From DDH964 sp963806685 (GTDB lineage Bacteria; Desulfobacterota; Desulfuromonadia; Desulfuromonadales; DDH964): a stretch of 64,000 nt of DNA. The DNA is taken from the NCBI GenBank assembly GCA_963806685.1, contig CAWDZB010000006.1:1-64000 (forward strand). Reading direction: 5' to 3'. Within the stretch, counting starts at the first letter, position 1, and each line of letters starts with the position of its first letter. The notes beneath the pieces were generated by a model, which saw nothing but the letters and a program-made list of their open reading frames with translations, made no database searches and had not been told where the DNA came from. A program made the translations under genes and the position numbers. Shown here piece after piece: positions 1 to 6,818 of the stretch.

Positions 1-3
1 AAC

Positions 4-1769
4 GAGTCTGTAGAAAAATCCTTCTGACGGGTCGGCCTTCTTCCCATCTTCGAGTTTTTCAGAGTTCAGTTTTCTTCGGGTAAATTCCTTCGAATATCGT
101 TCCCCCGGCCACATCTCAACCCGGCAGAATGCTTTTGTGCGGGATTTTCTCGCCTATTCTGCCCCCTTGTTACCTAAACAGCCATTCCATACCGGTGGAT
201 CTTGGTCAGGTTGTGTACCAAGGTCATCAACTTCCATTGGCCATCGACCTTGGTCTTTCCGCGAAGGCTGAAGCAATCCAGACCGATGTTTTCCCTCAAG
301 TGCCCGAAGACCGGTTCGGCGATTCCCAACCGCTGGCTGTAGATGTGGCGTCCCAGCACCGAGTCGATCTTCTGCTTCATCCGGGCCAACGGGCCATCGG
401 CCAGTTTGGGCAAGACCGCCAGCGGGATGTTGACCTGCCGGGCGCCCTTTTGCCTGGTCGAGCGCAGACACTGGGAGCGTAGTTGACAACTGTCGCAATC
501 GGCCTGGTGAGCCTGGAACTGCATGAACAGCCGGTTGGCAATCTTGGCTTCGGCGCACTTGAGCCACAGGTGCTTGCCGGCCGGGCAGGTGCAGGTCTTG
601 TGAACGATATCCGCCTGGAAATCGGCGGTGGTGTAGCGGGTGTTGGTGCGGGGCTTGGCCACGGGCGCGGGCTTGTGTCGACCGGCGTCGGCAAAGCGGG
701 GGTCCCGAGAGCGAAAGCCGTTGTCGGCGATGTAGCCGTCGATCTGATTCTTCTCTAAATGCTCCAGGGTCTCGGTACAGTGGTAGCCGCTGTCGGCCAG
801 GATCTGGGCCTTTTGTAAAACCGTCTCGTCGCCGAGGTTGGTCTTGATCCCTTCGAGCATCGGCTCCAGCAGGCCGTGCTCCTGGCCGGTGCCAAAGGCC
901 TCGGCATGGACCACCACCTGATGCTTGGCATCGACCGCCGCTACCCCGGTGTAGCCCTGGACGACCCCGTGCCCGGTCTTCATCTTGGCACTGTCGGGAT
1001 CGGTGATGTTGCCCTTCACTTCCCTCCCGGTGCGCCCGGTCCTGGTCTTTCCCTGGGCCAGAAACTCCTTGATCTTGCGGCTGGCCGCCTGGAGTTTTTC
1101 CGCCTGCTGCTGCTCGCGCTGCCGGAGTGTGGCGTCGGGCACTCCCCGCTGGTCCTCGTCCCGATGCTTGTTCAGCAGAAACCGCACCGCCCGGTCGATC
1201 TTGGCCGATTTCTTCTCCAAATCGGCCCGGGTGCCGCTCCATTCCTTGGAGGCGTTCGACGGCATCTTGCAGCCATCGACGGCAAACAACTCCTTGCCGA
1301 TTAGTCCCATCTGACCACAGATCAGCAGGACTTGCCGAAACAGACCGGCTATCTGGTCGGCAGAGCCGGAGATAAATTCGGCGATGGTGGTGAAGTGCGG
1401 TCGACTGTCAGCCGAGATCGCCATGAACAGGACGTTCTCCCGGCAGAGAGCTTCAATTCTGCGGCTGCTGGTCACCCCCCGCGAATAGGCCAGCAGGACG
1501 ATCTTCAGCAGGATCGCCGGATCGTACGCGGGACGGCCGTTCTCATCGTTCTTGTACTTGGAATCGAATAGACGCAGGTCGAGTTCGTTGTCGACCAGGT
1601 GGTGAAGGGTGTGCTCGAAGGTGCCGGGAAGAATCTGGTCTTCAAAAGCCACCGGCAGAAGCACCGTCTGCTTGTAGTCGTAATCGATAAAGCGGGGCAT
1701 GCTCCCTCCTGGAGTTCATTCCAAAAACTGCCCGCATTCTAGCAAATTTCAGGGTTTTTCTACAGCCTC
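4..1769 (-). mobile_element. IS1182-family insertion sequence, apparently complete
   Basis: The ends are imperfect 18-bp inverted repeats: 4-21 (GAGTCTGTAGAAAAATCC) and 1752-1769, whose reverse complement matches at 16 of 18 positions. One transposase gene fills the interior. The three bases outside each end are both AAC (1-3 and 1770-1772), which would fit a short target duplication, although only three bases of left flank are visible. The right flank is the core GTT of an integron attC site on the minus strand, so the element split that site. Element boundaries are seen in the sequence; family assignment rests on the transposase. Confidence 0.85.
174..1700 (-). CDS. IS1182-family DDE transposase
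   Basis: 508-residue transposase of the IS1182/IS5-like DDE group, which cuts and re-inserts the surrounding element. The likely acidic triad lies in AVDGCKMPSNASKEW (first Asp), ILADSGYHC (second Asp) and IAEPVFGHLREN (Glu). A Cys-rich insert with paired cysteines (CTCPAGK, CDSC) lies in the C-terminal third, as is usual in IS1182 members. The start is supported by an AGGAGG-like site just upstream of the ATG at 1700. The frame is open throughout, so the gene looks intact. Confidence 0.92.
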   Translation of the reverse strand: MPRFIDYDYKQTVLLPVAFEDQILPGTFEHTLHHLVDNELDLRLFDSKYKNDENGRPAYDPAILLKIVLLAYSRGVTSSRRIEALCRENVLFMAISADSRPHFTTIAEFISGSADQIAGLFRQVLLICGQMGLIGKELFAVDGCKMPSNASKEWSGTRADLEKKSAKIDRAVRFLLNKHRDEDQRGVPDATLRQREQQQAEKLQAASRKIKEFLAQGKTRTGRTGREVKGNITDPDSAKMKTGHGVVQGYTGVAAVDAKHQVVVHAEAFGTGQEHGLLEPMLEGIKTNLGDETVLQKAQILADSGYHCTETLEHLEKNQIDGYIADNGFRSRDPRFADAGRHKPAPVAKPRTNTRYTTADFQADIVHKTCTCPAGKHLWLKCAEAKIANRLFMQFQAHQADCDSCQLRSQCLRSTRQKGARQVNIPLAVLPKLADGPLARMKQKIDSVLGRHIYSQRLGIAEPVFGHLRENIGLDCFSLRGKTKVDGQWKLMTLVHNLTKIHRYGMAV

Positions 1770-1870
1770 AACGGTTGAGATAACCGGCTGCGACGTAACG
1801 GAACAATTCAGTAGAAACCTTTTCGAGAATCGCCCCTGCATCACCAGTCCGGTTGATGTTTTGGTTGGGC
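1770..1870 (-). repeat. Integron attC site of the DUF3800 cassette, split by IS1182
   Basis: On the minus strand the site opens with GCCCAAC (R'', 1870-1864), one base after the DUF3800 stop codon, and closes with GTT (1772-1770) where the IS begins. The two arms pair as AAC, nine unpaired bases, then AACCGG-A-CTG against AACCGGCTG. That gives the R/L boxes, a central spacer and one extrahelical base typical of attC. R'' is the exact complement of the GTTGGGC that opens the same cassette at 2970-2976, as required for a cassette circularised at attC. The last four bases of R' would lie beyond the left edge, on the other side of the IS. Confidence 0.85.
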
Positions 1871-1871
1871 G

Positions 1872-2948
1872 TTATTTTCTTACTTTCTTTATAAGTTCCT
1901 CAAAATGCTGAATAGCATCACCTGCACGATCACCAACTGTTCCTAAATCTTCTGGAGTTACATCCGGCGTTGGCCAAAGTATATGGCCGCCGAATGCTTC
2001 AGGTAGAAATGAAAAAAGCTCTTCTGCATATGGATCTGAACTTTTACTGTCAGATGTAGCCCATTCAAGAAAGCGAGCCATTGCACCGGACATAACATCA
2101 ACAAGTTGAAGGCCGGAAGAATATTCCGATTTCATAAATTGAGTGTCAATTAGCCTGATGGGAAATTCCATTTTTCTTCTGTCGTATCCAACGACAACAG
2201 GTGGGATTTCTGGGTGAGTAACAGCTTCCCAAATATCTTTGTCTTTAGACATGTTTGAAGAATTGTCATGAACTAAAGACCAATTTCCTTTTATCTCTTT
2301 CGACCATTCTGCCACTAAGTTGAAGGCTTCAGAAAATGCAATATTTAGCATGTTTTCTGGTAGAGCGAATACTGCTGCAGGCCCCAGCCTATGATGATAT
2401 GCCATGAAGGGGGCATAAACTTCGTTGAGTAACTCATGGTATTCTTCTTCATAAAATATTCTGAAAAAATTATCATAACTTTCGATTGATCTTTCTCTAA
2501 TCATGCGCTGAAAATTCAGCAGCAACATCTTGAAAATTCTTTCCCCAGCAATGTCCTTCGATAAAAAATATAATAAATTCGAGAAGGCAATATTTGCACC
2601 GTTTTCATAAAAATCGAATCCGTCAAGATTGGCCATTGTTTCGATCAATAGATCGACCATCTTTGTGACGAGAACATATCTTTTGTGTGCTATCGCAAAT
2701 TTTACATTTTTTTCTTCGGAAATAAGATCCTTTAAAAAACTTATGACCATTTTTTGCTGGGCAGATCTTCTTGATAACTGAGTGTGCTTTAACTCCTTTG
2801 CCTTAATTTTGCTGAAGTGTTTCTGTTTTAGATCGTCACACTGTGCTTCTGAGAGTCGAAGGCTGGCTAATATGAAAATTGGTTGCTGAGCGTTGAAAAG
2901 GTCTTCGCCTGTGTAACCACATTCGTCGATAAAGACAACATTGCTCAC
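1872..2948 (-). CDS. DUF3800 domain protein, integron gene cassette cargo
   Basis: 358 residues. The N-terminal FIDECGYTG strand-turn and the C-terminal LQLVDVMSGAMARFLEWA segment are the acidic motifs of the DUF3800 family, thought to have an RNase H-like fold; no biochemical role is established. Start is GTG at 2948 with AAGGAA upstream. Base composition is clearly more AT-rich than the chromosome, and codon use is unlike its neighbours. The gene is bracketed by two attC sites with matching core boxes and its stop abuts attC, so it is a mobile cassette. DUF3800 proteins often turn up in phage and defence contexts, but I cannot assign a role here. Confidence 0.8.
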   Translation of the reverse strand: MSNVVFIDECGYTGEDLFNAQQPIFILASLRLSEAQCDDLKQKHFSKIKAKELKHTQLSRRSAQQKMVISFLKDLISEEKNVKFAIAHKRYVLVTKMVDLLIETMANLDGFDFYENGANIAFSNLLYFLSKDIAGERIFKMLLLNFQRMIRERSIESYDNFFRIFYEEEYHELLNEVYAPFMAYHHRLGPAAVFALPENMLNIAFSEAFNLVAEWSKEIKGNWSLVHDNSSNMSKDKDIWEAVTHPEIPPVVVGYDRRKMEFPIRLIDTQFMKSEYSSGLQLVDVMSGAMARFLEWATSDSKSSDPYAEELFSFLPEAFGGHILWPTPDVTPEDLGTVGDRAGDAIQHFEELIKKVRK

Positions 2949-2969
2949 GATTATTCCTTAAATTTTGAC

Positions 2970-3086
2970 GCCCAACGGTGATGATAAGCGGTGGCGACGC
3001 GAACTTGCGTGACCTACCGCAATTTTAGGTTTTGGTTTTCGAGAAGCACCCAGCTATTTTCCATCCGCTTGATTCCATGGTTAGAA
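2970..3086 (-). repeat. Integron attC site of the two-TM protein cassette
   Basis: 117-bp palindromic site. On the minus strand R'' is TTCTAAC (3086-3080) and R' is GTTGGGC (2976-2970). Arms: AAC, nine unpaired bases, AAGCGG-A-TGG against AAC, nine unpaired bases, AAGCGGTGG. The layout and extrahelical A are the same as in the neighbouring attC. R'' is the complement of GTTAGAA at the start of the same cassette (3389-3395 on the plus strand reads TTCTAAC). These independent matches make an accidental palindrome unlikely. Confidence 0.88.
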
Positions 3087-3109
3087 GCAGAGCCACAGTG
3101 CTGCTTGTT

Positions 3110-3382
3110 TTACCCACCATCATTTCGATTTACGTCGGACAATTCGTCTTTTTTTACGAGTTTATTTAATACGAAAACTTTTAAGACAACAGCGATAACT
3201 GAAAAACTGAATATCCCGGACAGGTAGAGATATGCATGGAAAGTTGCACGTTCTTTTGGATAACCGGGAGTGACACTGAATGACCCAACCATTACGTAGC
3301 CTAACATGCAGTAAATAGCTGCAAATATTGAAAATAGTATCAATAGAAATACTAAAATCATTTTTACTTTTAAATTTATCAT
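3110..3382 (-). CDS. Small two-TM membrane protein, integron cassette cargo
   Basis: 90 residues, not recognised. Two hydrophobic helices are visible, roughly residues 7-32 and 52-73, joined by a short polar loop, with a charged C-terminal tail rich in Lys, Asp and Asn. It is AT-rich like the DUF3800 gene. It sits between attC sites at 2970-3086 and 3389-3453 and reads in the same direction, so it is a gene cassette in its own right. The ATG at 3382 lies only six bases after the preceding attC core, leaving no room for a strong Shine-Dalgarno; expression may depend on the upstream attC or an array promoter. Integron cassettes often carry such short orphan membrane proteins. Confidence 0.65.
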   Translation of the reverse strand: MINLKVKMILVFLLILFSIFAAIYCMLGYVMVGSFSVTPGYPKERATFHAYLYLSGIFSFSVIAVVLKVFVLNKLVKKDELSDVNRNDGG

Positions 3383-3388
3383 TTCAGC

Positions 3389-3453
3389 TTCTAACAGGGA
3401 TTAGGCGGTTGCTGTCATATCGGATATAACAGCAACTGTCATATCGGTTGAAA
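3389..3453 (-). repeat. Short integron attC site opening the visible array
   Basis: 65-bp site with minus-strand R'' TTTCAAC (3453-3447) and R' GTTAGAA (3395-3389). The arms contain a perfect 8-bp stem, GTTGCTGT (3408-3415) with ACAGCAAC (3429-3436), and the intervening ATAT/ATAT can extend it. Spacers between R and L boxes are 12 and 10 bases, less regular than in the other two sites. Its R' exactly fits the R'' of the next cassette, which supports it as genuine. No cassette gene lies on its upstream side. Confidence 0.7.
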
Positions 3454-3611
3454 ATCCAAACAATTCCAGTAGCTTATTTTTTAAAAGTTTTTCATAAATA
3501 AATCAACGAAATTTATGGGCCATTGAATTACCGGCGCCACTCCCCCCGACAGCCGCCCAAATCTCCACAAATGGTCTCCACTCACCAACTCCCGCTCCCA
3601 CCTAAAAAACG
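3454..3611. other. Gene-free junction between cassette array and por operon
   Basis: AT-rich sequence runs to about 3530, then GC-rich chromosome-like sequence. No open frame, integron integrase or recognisable attI was found. If the attC at 3389-3453 belongs to a cassette, that cassette's gene is missing, so this may be a truncated or gene-less cassette fused to the chromosome. Confidence 0.5.
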
Positions 3612-3652
3612 AAAAACCGCCCGCCGGCTCTGAGCCGGGACGGACGGTTTTC
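3612..3652 (-). terminator. Rho-independent terminator of the por operon
   Basis: A GC-rich hairpin (CCGGCTC-TGA-GAGCCGG core, with flanking ACCGTCC/GGGCGGT pairing) is followed on the minus strand by a run of T residues. It lies about 140 bp after the porB stop and is the natural end of the long leftward operon. Confidence 0.85.
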
Positions 3653-3793
3653 TTAGTTCGCCAGCAACGTCAAACGCGTCGCCATATCCCCCTCCCTGAC
3701 TCTTCCTGGCCCCCTATCCTGCTTCTTTCAAGCCTGCTCCGCACCGGGATTCCCCCGGATGAATCGGAACAGGACCTCGAGGCCAGAGTTGCT

Positions 3794-4705
3794 TTACCCT
3801 TCGCCAAACTCCCGCCGGTACTCCTCCCACTTGTGATCGACCCCCTCCTGGATCGCCGCCACCTGCTCCTTGGACAGGGCCTTGAAGCGCACCTGCATCC
3901 CCAGGTACTCGGTGACCGGGCGCTGCCTGGACTTGTCGAGCAGGCGGCGGGAGGGTTCGGAGAGGATCTTTTGGCCGTTCTCGATCTCGTAGAGGTCGAA
4001 CATGCCGCACTCGACGGCGGCCTTGCCGATCTTGATGGTCATCCGCTCTTCGCATCCCCAGCCGGGCGGACAGGGAGTCTGGATGTGGATGTACTTCAGG
4101 CCGCGGATCTCTTTGGCCTTGAGCAGCTTGTCGTGGAAATCGAGGGGATAGGCGGCCGAGCAGGTGGCGACGTAGGCCGGGTTGTGGGCGGCGACGATCG
4201 CCGGGACGTTCTTGCTCCCCTCCCGCTTCCCGCAATAGGGGGTGGTGGTGGTCAGGCTCCCCTGCGGGGTGGTGCCGGAGCGCTGCACGCCGGTGTTCAT
4301 GTAGGCTTCGTTGTCGTAGCAGATGTAGATGATGTCCTCGCCCCGCTCCAGGGCGCCGGAGAGGGCCTGGATGCCGATGTCCGCGGTGCCGCCGTCGCCG
4401 GCCCAGGCGACCACCTGGGTCTGCTTGCCGAGGCGCTTCATCGCGGCGCGCACGCCGGTGGCGATGGCGGCGGTGGAGGCGAAGGTGCCGTTGAAGATCG
4501 GCAGCTGCGAGGCGGCAATGGGATACAGGCCCTGCATGACCGTCAGGCAGCTTGGGGGGACGACGAAGATGCAGTCGCGCCCCAGGGCCTTGGTGCCGAT
4601 GCGGTAAAGAACGCTCAGCCCGCAGCCGGCGCAGGCGCGGTTGCCGGGATGGATGAACTCCTCTTCGGTCAGGCCGAGAACGGTGGTCTTGGCAACGCTG
4701 GTCAT
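3794..4705 (-). CDS. porB: Pyruvate:ferredoxin oxidoreductase, beta subunit
   Basis: 303-residue TPP-binding subunit of the four-subunit 2-oxoacid oxidoreductase, interconverting pyruvate + CoA and acetyl-CoA + CO2 with ferredoxin. N-terminal GNRACAGCG supplies cysteines for a [4Fe-4S] cluster. The TPP/Mg motif GDGGTADIG is followed by YDNEAYMNTGVQRSG, the signature of the pyruvate-type enzyme. The start is the ATG overlapping the porA stop (ATGA), not the longer in-frame upstream extension, which is porA in another frame. Last gene before the terminator. Choice of pyruvate over 2-oxoisovalerate is from motif similarity. Confidence 0.9.
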   Translation of the reverse strand: MTSVAKTTVLGLTEEEFIHPGNRACAGCGLSVLYRIGTKALGRDCIFVVPPSCLTVMQGLYPIAASQLPIFNGTFASTAAIATGVRAAMKRLGKQTQVVAWAGDGGTADIGIQALSGALERGEDIIYICYDNEAYMNTGVQRSGTTPQGSLTTTTPYCGKREGSKNVPAIVAAHNPAYVATCSAAYPLDFHDKLLKAKEIRGLKYIHIQTPCPPGWGCEERMTIKIGKAAVECGMFDLYEIENGQKILSEPSRRLLDKSRQRPVTEYLGMQVRFKALSKEQVAAIQEGVDHKWEEYRREFGEG

Positions 4706-5916
4706 AGCTGTAATCCAATCCATTGCGGAGTGTCCTGCTGCTCGGGAGCGACCGGCTGCTCCTGCAGACAGGCCTCCTTCAGGGTCCGGTGGAGATCGAG
4801 GGTAGGAATGTCCCGGCCGCCCAGCCCGACGATGTAGTTGTGCAGCCGCGGGTGGTTCGGGTAGGGATAGAGCGCCGACTTGAGGTCGGCGAAGAGCGCC
4901 CCCTGGTTGCCGTAGCTGAGGCCTTTCTCGTAGACCATGACCCCCTTGACGTTCTGCAGCGCCGCGGCGATCCTGGCAGTCGGGAAGGGACGGTACATCT
5001 GCAGGGCCAGCACGCCGACCTTCAGCCCCTCCTCCTCGCGCAGGTGGTCGACCACGTCGTGGAACTGGTTGGCGAGGGTGCCCATGGCGACCACCACGAA
5101 CTCGGCGTCCTCGCAGCGGTAGGGGTCGAGGATCGGCGCGCCGCCGCGGCCGAAGCGCTGCCGGAAGTCGGAATCGATCTCCTCCCAGAGCTCCATGGCC
5201 TGGCGCATCTCCTGGTGCAGGTTGTGGCGGATGTCCATATACCCCCCCTGCTTGACGCCGTGGATGTCGCTGCGGGCATCGGGCAGGGTCACGGTGTTCA
5301 GGCTCTCGGGGTGCTGCGGGTCGAGGGCATGCAGGTAGCGGTAGGGAGGGAGGAAATCCTTGACCGCCTGGGCCTCGGGGAGCTCGAAGGGCATATAGGT
5401 GTGGGAGAGGTAGTAGCCGTCGTAGTTGACCATCACCGGGATGTGCACCGCCTCGGCGAGCCGGAAGGCTTTCAGGGTCATGTCGACGATTTCCTGGTGA
5501 TCCTTGGCGAAGACCTGGATCCAGCCGGTGTCGCGCTGGCTGATGGCGTCCTGGTGGTCGTTCCATACCGACCAGGGGGCGCCGACGCCGCGGTTGACGA
5601 CGCACATCACCAGCGGCAGGCGGGCGCCGGCCGCCCAGTGCAGCTGCTCGCTCATGTACAGCAGGCCGTTGGAGGAGGTCGCCGTGAAGGTGCGCACCCC
5701 GGCGCTGGCGGCGCCGATGCAGACCCCCAGGGCGCTGTGCTCGCTCTCGACGGCGACGTATTCGGCGTCCATCTTCCCCGCGGCGATCATCTCGGAGAGC
5801 TTCTCCGTCAGGGGGGTCTGCGGTGTAATCGGGTAGGCGGCGATCACCTCGGCGCCGGCCAGTCGCACCGCCAGGGCGGCGGCGGCGTTTCCGGAATCGA
5901 TCCGCTTCTCACTCAT
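4702..5916 (-). CDS. porA: Pyruvate:ferredoxin oxidoreductase, alpha subunit
   Basis: 404 residues. AAYPITPQTPLTEKL near residue 30 is the pyrimidine-binding start of the alpha subunit, and SVWNDHQDAISQRDTGW is typical of pyruvate/2-oxoisovalerate PorA. The C-terminal third (VYEKGLSYGNQGAL) forms the interface domain. Start at 5916 overlaps the porD stop (ATGAGTGA); the stop overlaps the porB start. This tight overlap implies translational coupling of the four subunits. Confidence 0.9.
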   Translation of the reverse strand: MSEKRIDSGNAAAALAVRLAGAEVIAAYPITPQTPLTEKLSEMIAAGKMDAEYVAVESEHSALGVCIGAASAGVRTFTATSSNGLLYMSEQLHWAAGARLPLVMCVVNRGVGAPWSVWNDHQDAISQRDTGWIQVFAKDHQEIVDMTLKAFRLAEAVHIPVMVNYDGYYLSHTYMPFELPEAQAVKDFLPPYRYLHALDPQHPESLNTVTLPDARSDIHGVKQGGYMDIRHNLHQEMRQAMELWEEIDSDFRQRFGRGGAPILDPYRCEDAEFVVVAMGTLANQFHDVVDHLREEEGLKVGVLALQMYRPFPTARIAAALQNVKGVMVYEKGLSYGNQGALFADLKSALYPYPNHPRLHNYIVGLGGRDIPTLDLHRTLKEACLQEQPVAPEQQDTPQWIGLQL

Positions 5917-6217
5917 TGTCACCCCCCTCGAACTCCTCCTCGGGGACCATGGCGATCGCCCCGACCGGGCATTCCTCGGCGCAGATCCCGCATCCCTTGC
6001 AGTATTCCAGGTTGATGGCCGGCTCGATCTCCTTGCTGACCGTGCTGTCCGGGCAGTAGAGCCAGCAGAGATGACAGGCGTGTTTGCCGGTTCGGGCCGG
6101 GGTGCAGCGGGACAGGTCGATGACCGGGCGTTCGACCCGCCAGGAGCCGGTACGACCGGCATCGCCGGGACCGGAGGTGCTGGCCGAGGTCAATATCTTG
6201 AAGCGTGAATCAGCCAT
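5909..6217 (-). CDS. porD: Pyruvate:ferredoxin oxidoreductase, delta (2[4Fe-4S]) subunit
   Basis: 102-residue ferredoxin-like subunit that carries electrons out of the enzyme. The second cluster site is canonical, CKGCGICAEECP. The first is unusual: the expected C-x2-C-x2-C-x3-CP reads C-TPARTGKHA-C-HLC-WLYCP, so the first cysteine is nine residues, not two, from the second. All four ligands are still present. Overlaps both neighbours by 8 bp. Assignment is firm from context. Confidence 0.88.
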   Translation of the reverse strand: MADSRFKILTSASTSGPGDAGRTGSWRVERPVIDLSRCTPARTGKHACHLCWLYCPDSTVSKEIEPAINLEYCKGCGICAEECPVGAIAMVPEEEFEGGDNE

Positions 6218-6803
6218 TGATCACTCCCTCGCGCGGCTCGCAGACCTGGGTGGCAGCATAGGCCAGCCGCGCTGACTTGACGTTTTCCTTCGGCCTGCGG
6301 CCGACGAACTCTTCGGCGATGCAGCCGGCCAAAACCTCGAGATCGACCAGGCCGCTCGCCTTGCCGAGGGCACCGATGATGCCGCTGTTGACGATCCCCT
6401 TGCGCAGCCCGGCCTCGATCCCGAGCCGGGTGACGTTGGCTACGGCGACGCGAAAATCGACCTGCCGATGCTCCTCCGCCGGCCGCGGCGAATTGATGAC
6501 CAGCAGCCCTCCCGGCTTGAGACCGACGGTGACGTCGACCTCGCCCAGGATCAGATGATCGAGGACGACGACGATATCGGGGGTCTGGATCGGCGAGAGG
6601 TCGTAGATCTTGTCGCGGGAGATCTTGAGCGAGGTGGAAACCGGGGCGCCGCGCCGCTCGGTGCCGAATGTCGGCGCCATGACCACGCCGCCGTAGCCGC
6701 TCTTGAACATTGCCTCGGCGACCACCTTGGCCGCCGTTATGGCACCCTGTCCGCCGCGCCCATGCCAGCGGATCTGGATCATCTTTTGGAGGGGTTCCTG
6801 CAT
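6210..6803 (-). CDS. porC: Pyruvate:ferredoxin oxidoreductase, gamma subunit
   Basis: 197-residue gamma subunit with the WHGRGGQGAITAAK motif (residues 13-26) that binds CoA in this family, followed by GTERRGAPV. First gene of the por set, 15 bp after the apgM stop, so probably cotranscribed with it. The ATG at 6803 is preceded by GAGGAG at proper spacing. A second Met at residue 8 is a less supported start. Confidence 0.9.
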   Translation of the reverse strand: MQEPLQKMIQIRWHGRGGQGAITAAKVVAEAMFKSGYGGVVMAPTFGTERRGAPVSTSLKISRDKIYDLSPIQTPDIVVVLDHLILGEVDVTVGLKPGGLLVINSPRPAEEHRQVDFRVAVANVTRLGIEAGLRKGIVNSGIIGALGKASGLVDLEVLAGCIAEEFVGRRPKENVKSARLAYAATQVCEPREGVING

Positions 6804-6818
6804 TACCGGCTCCTCAGG

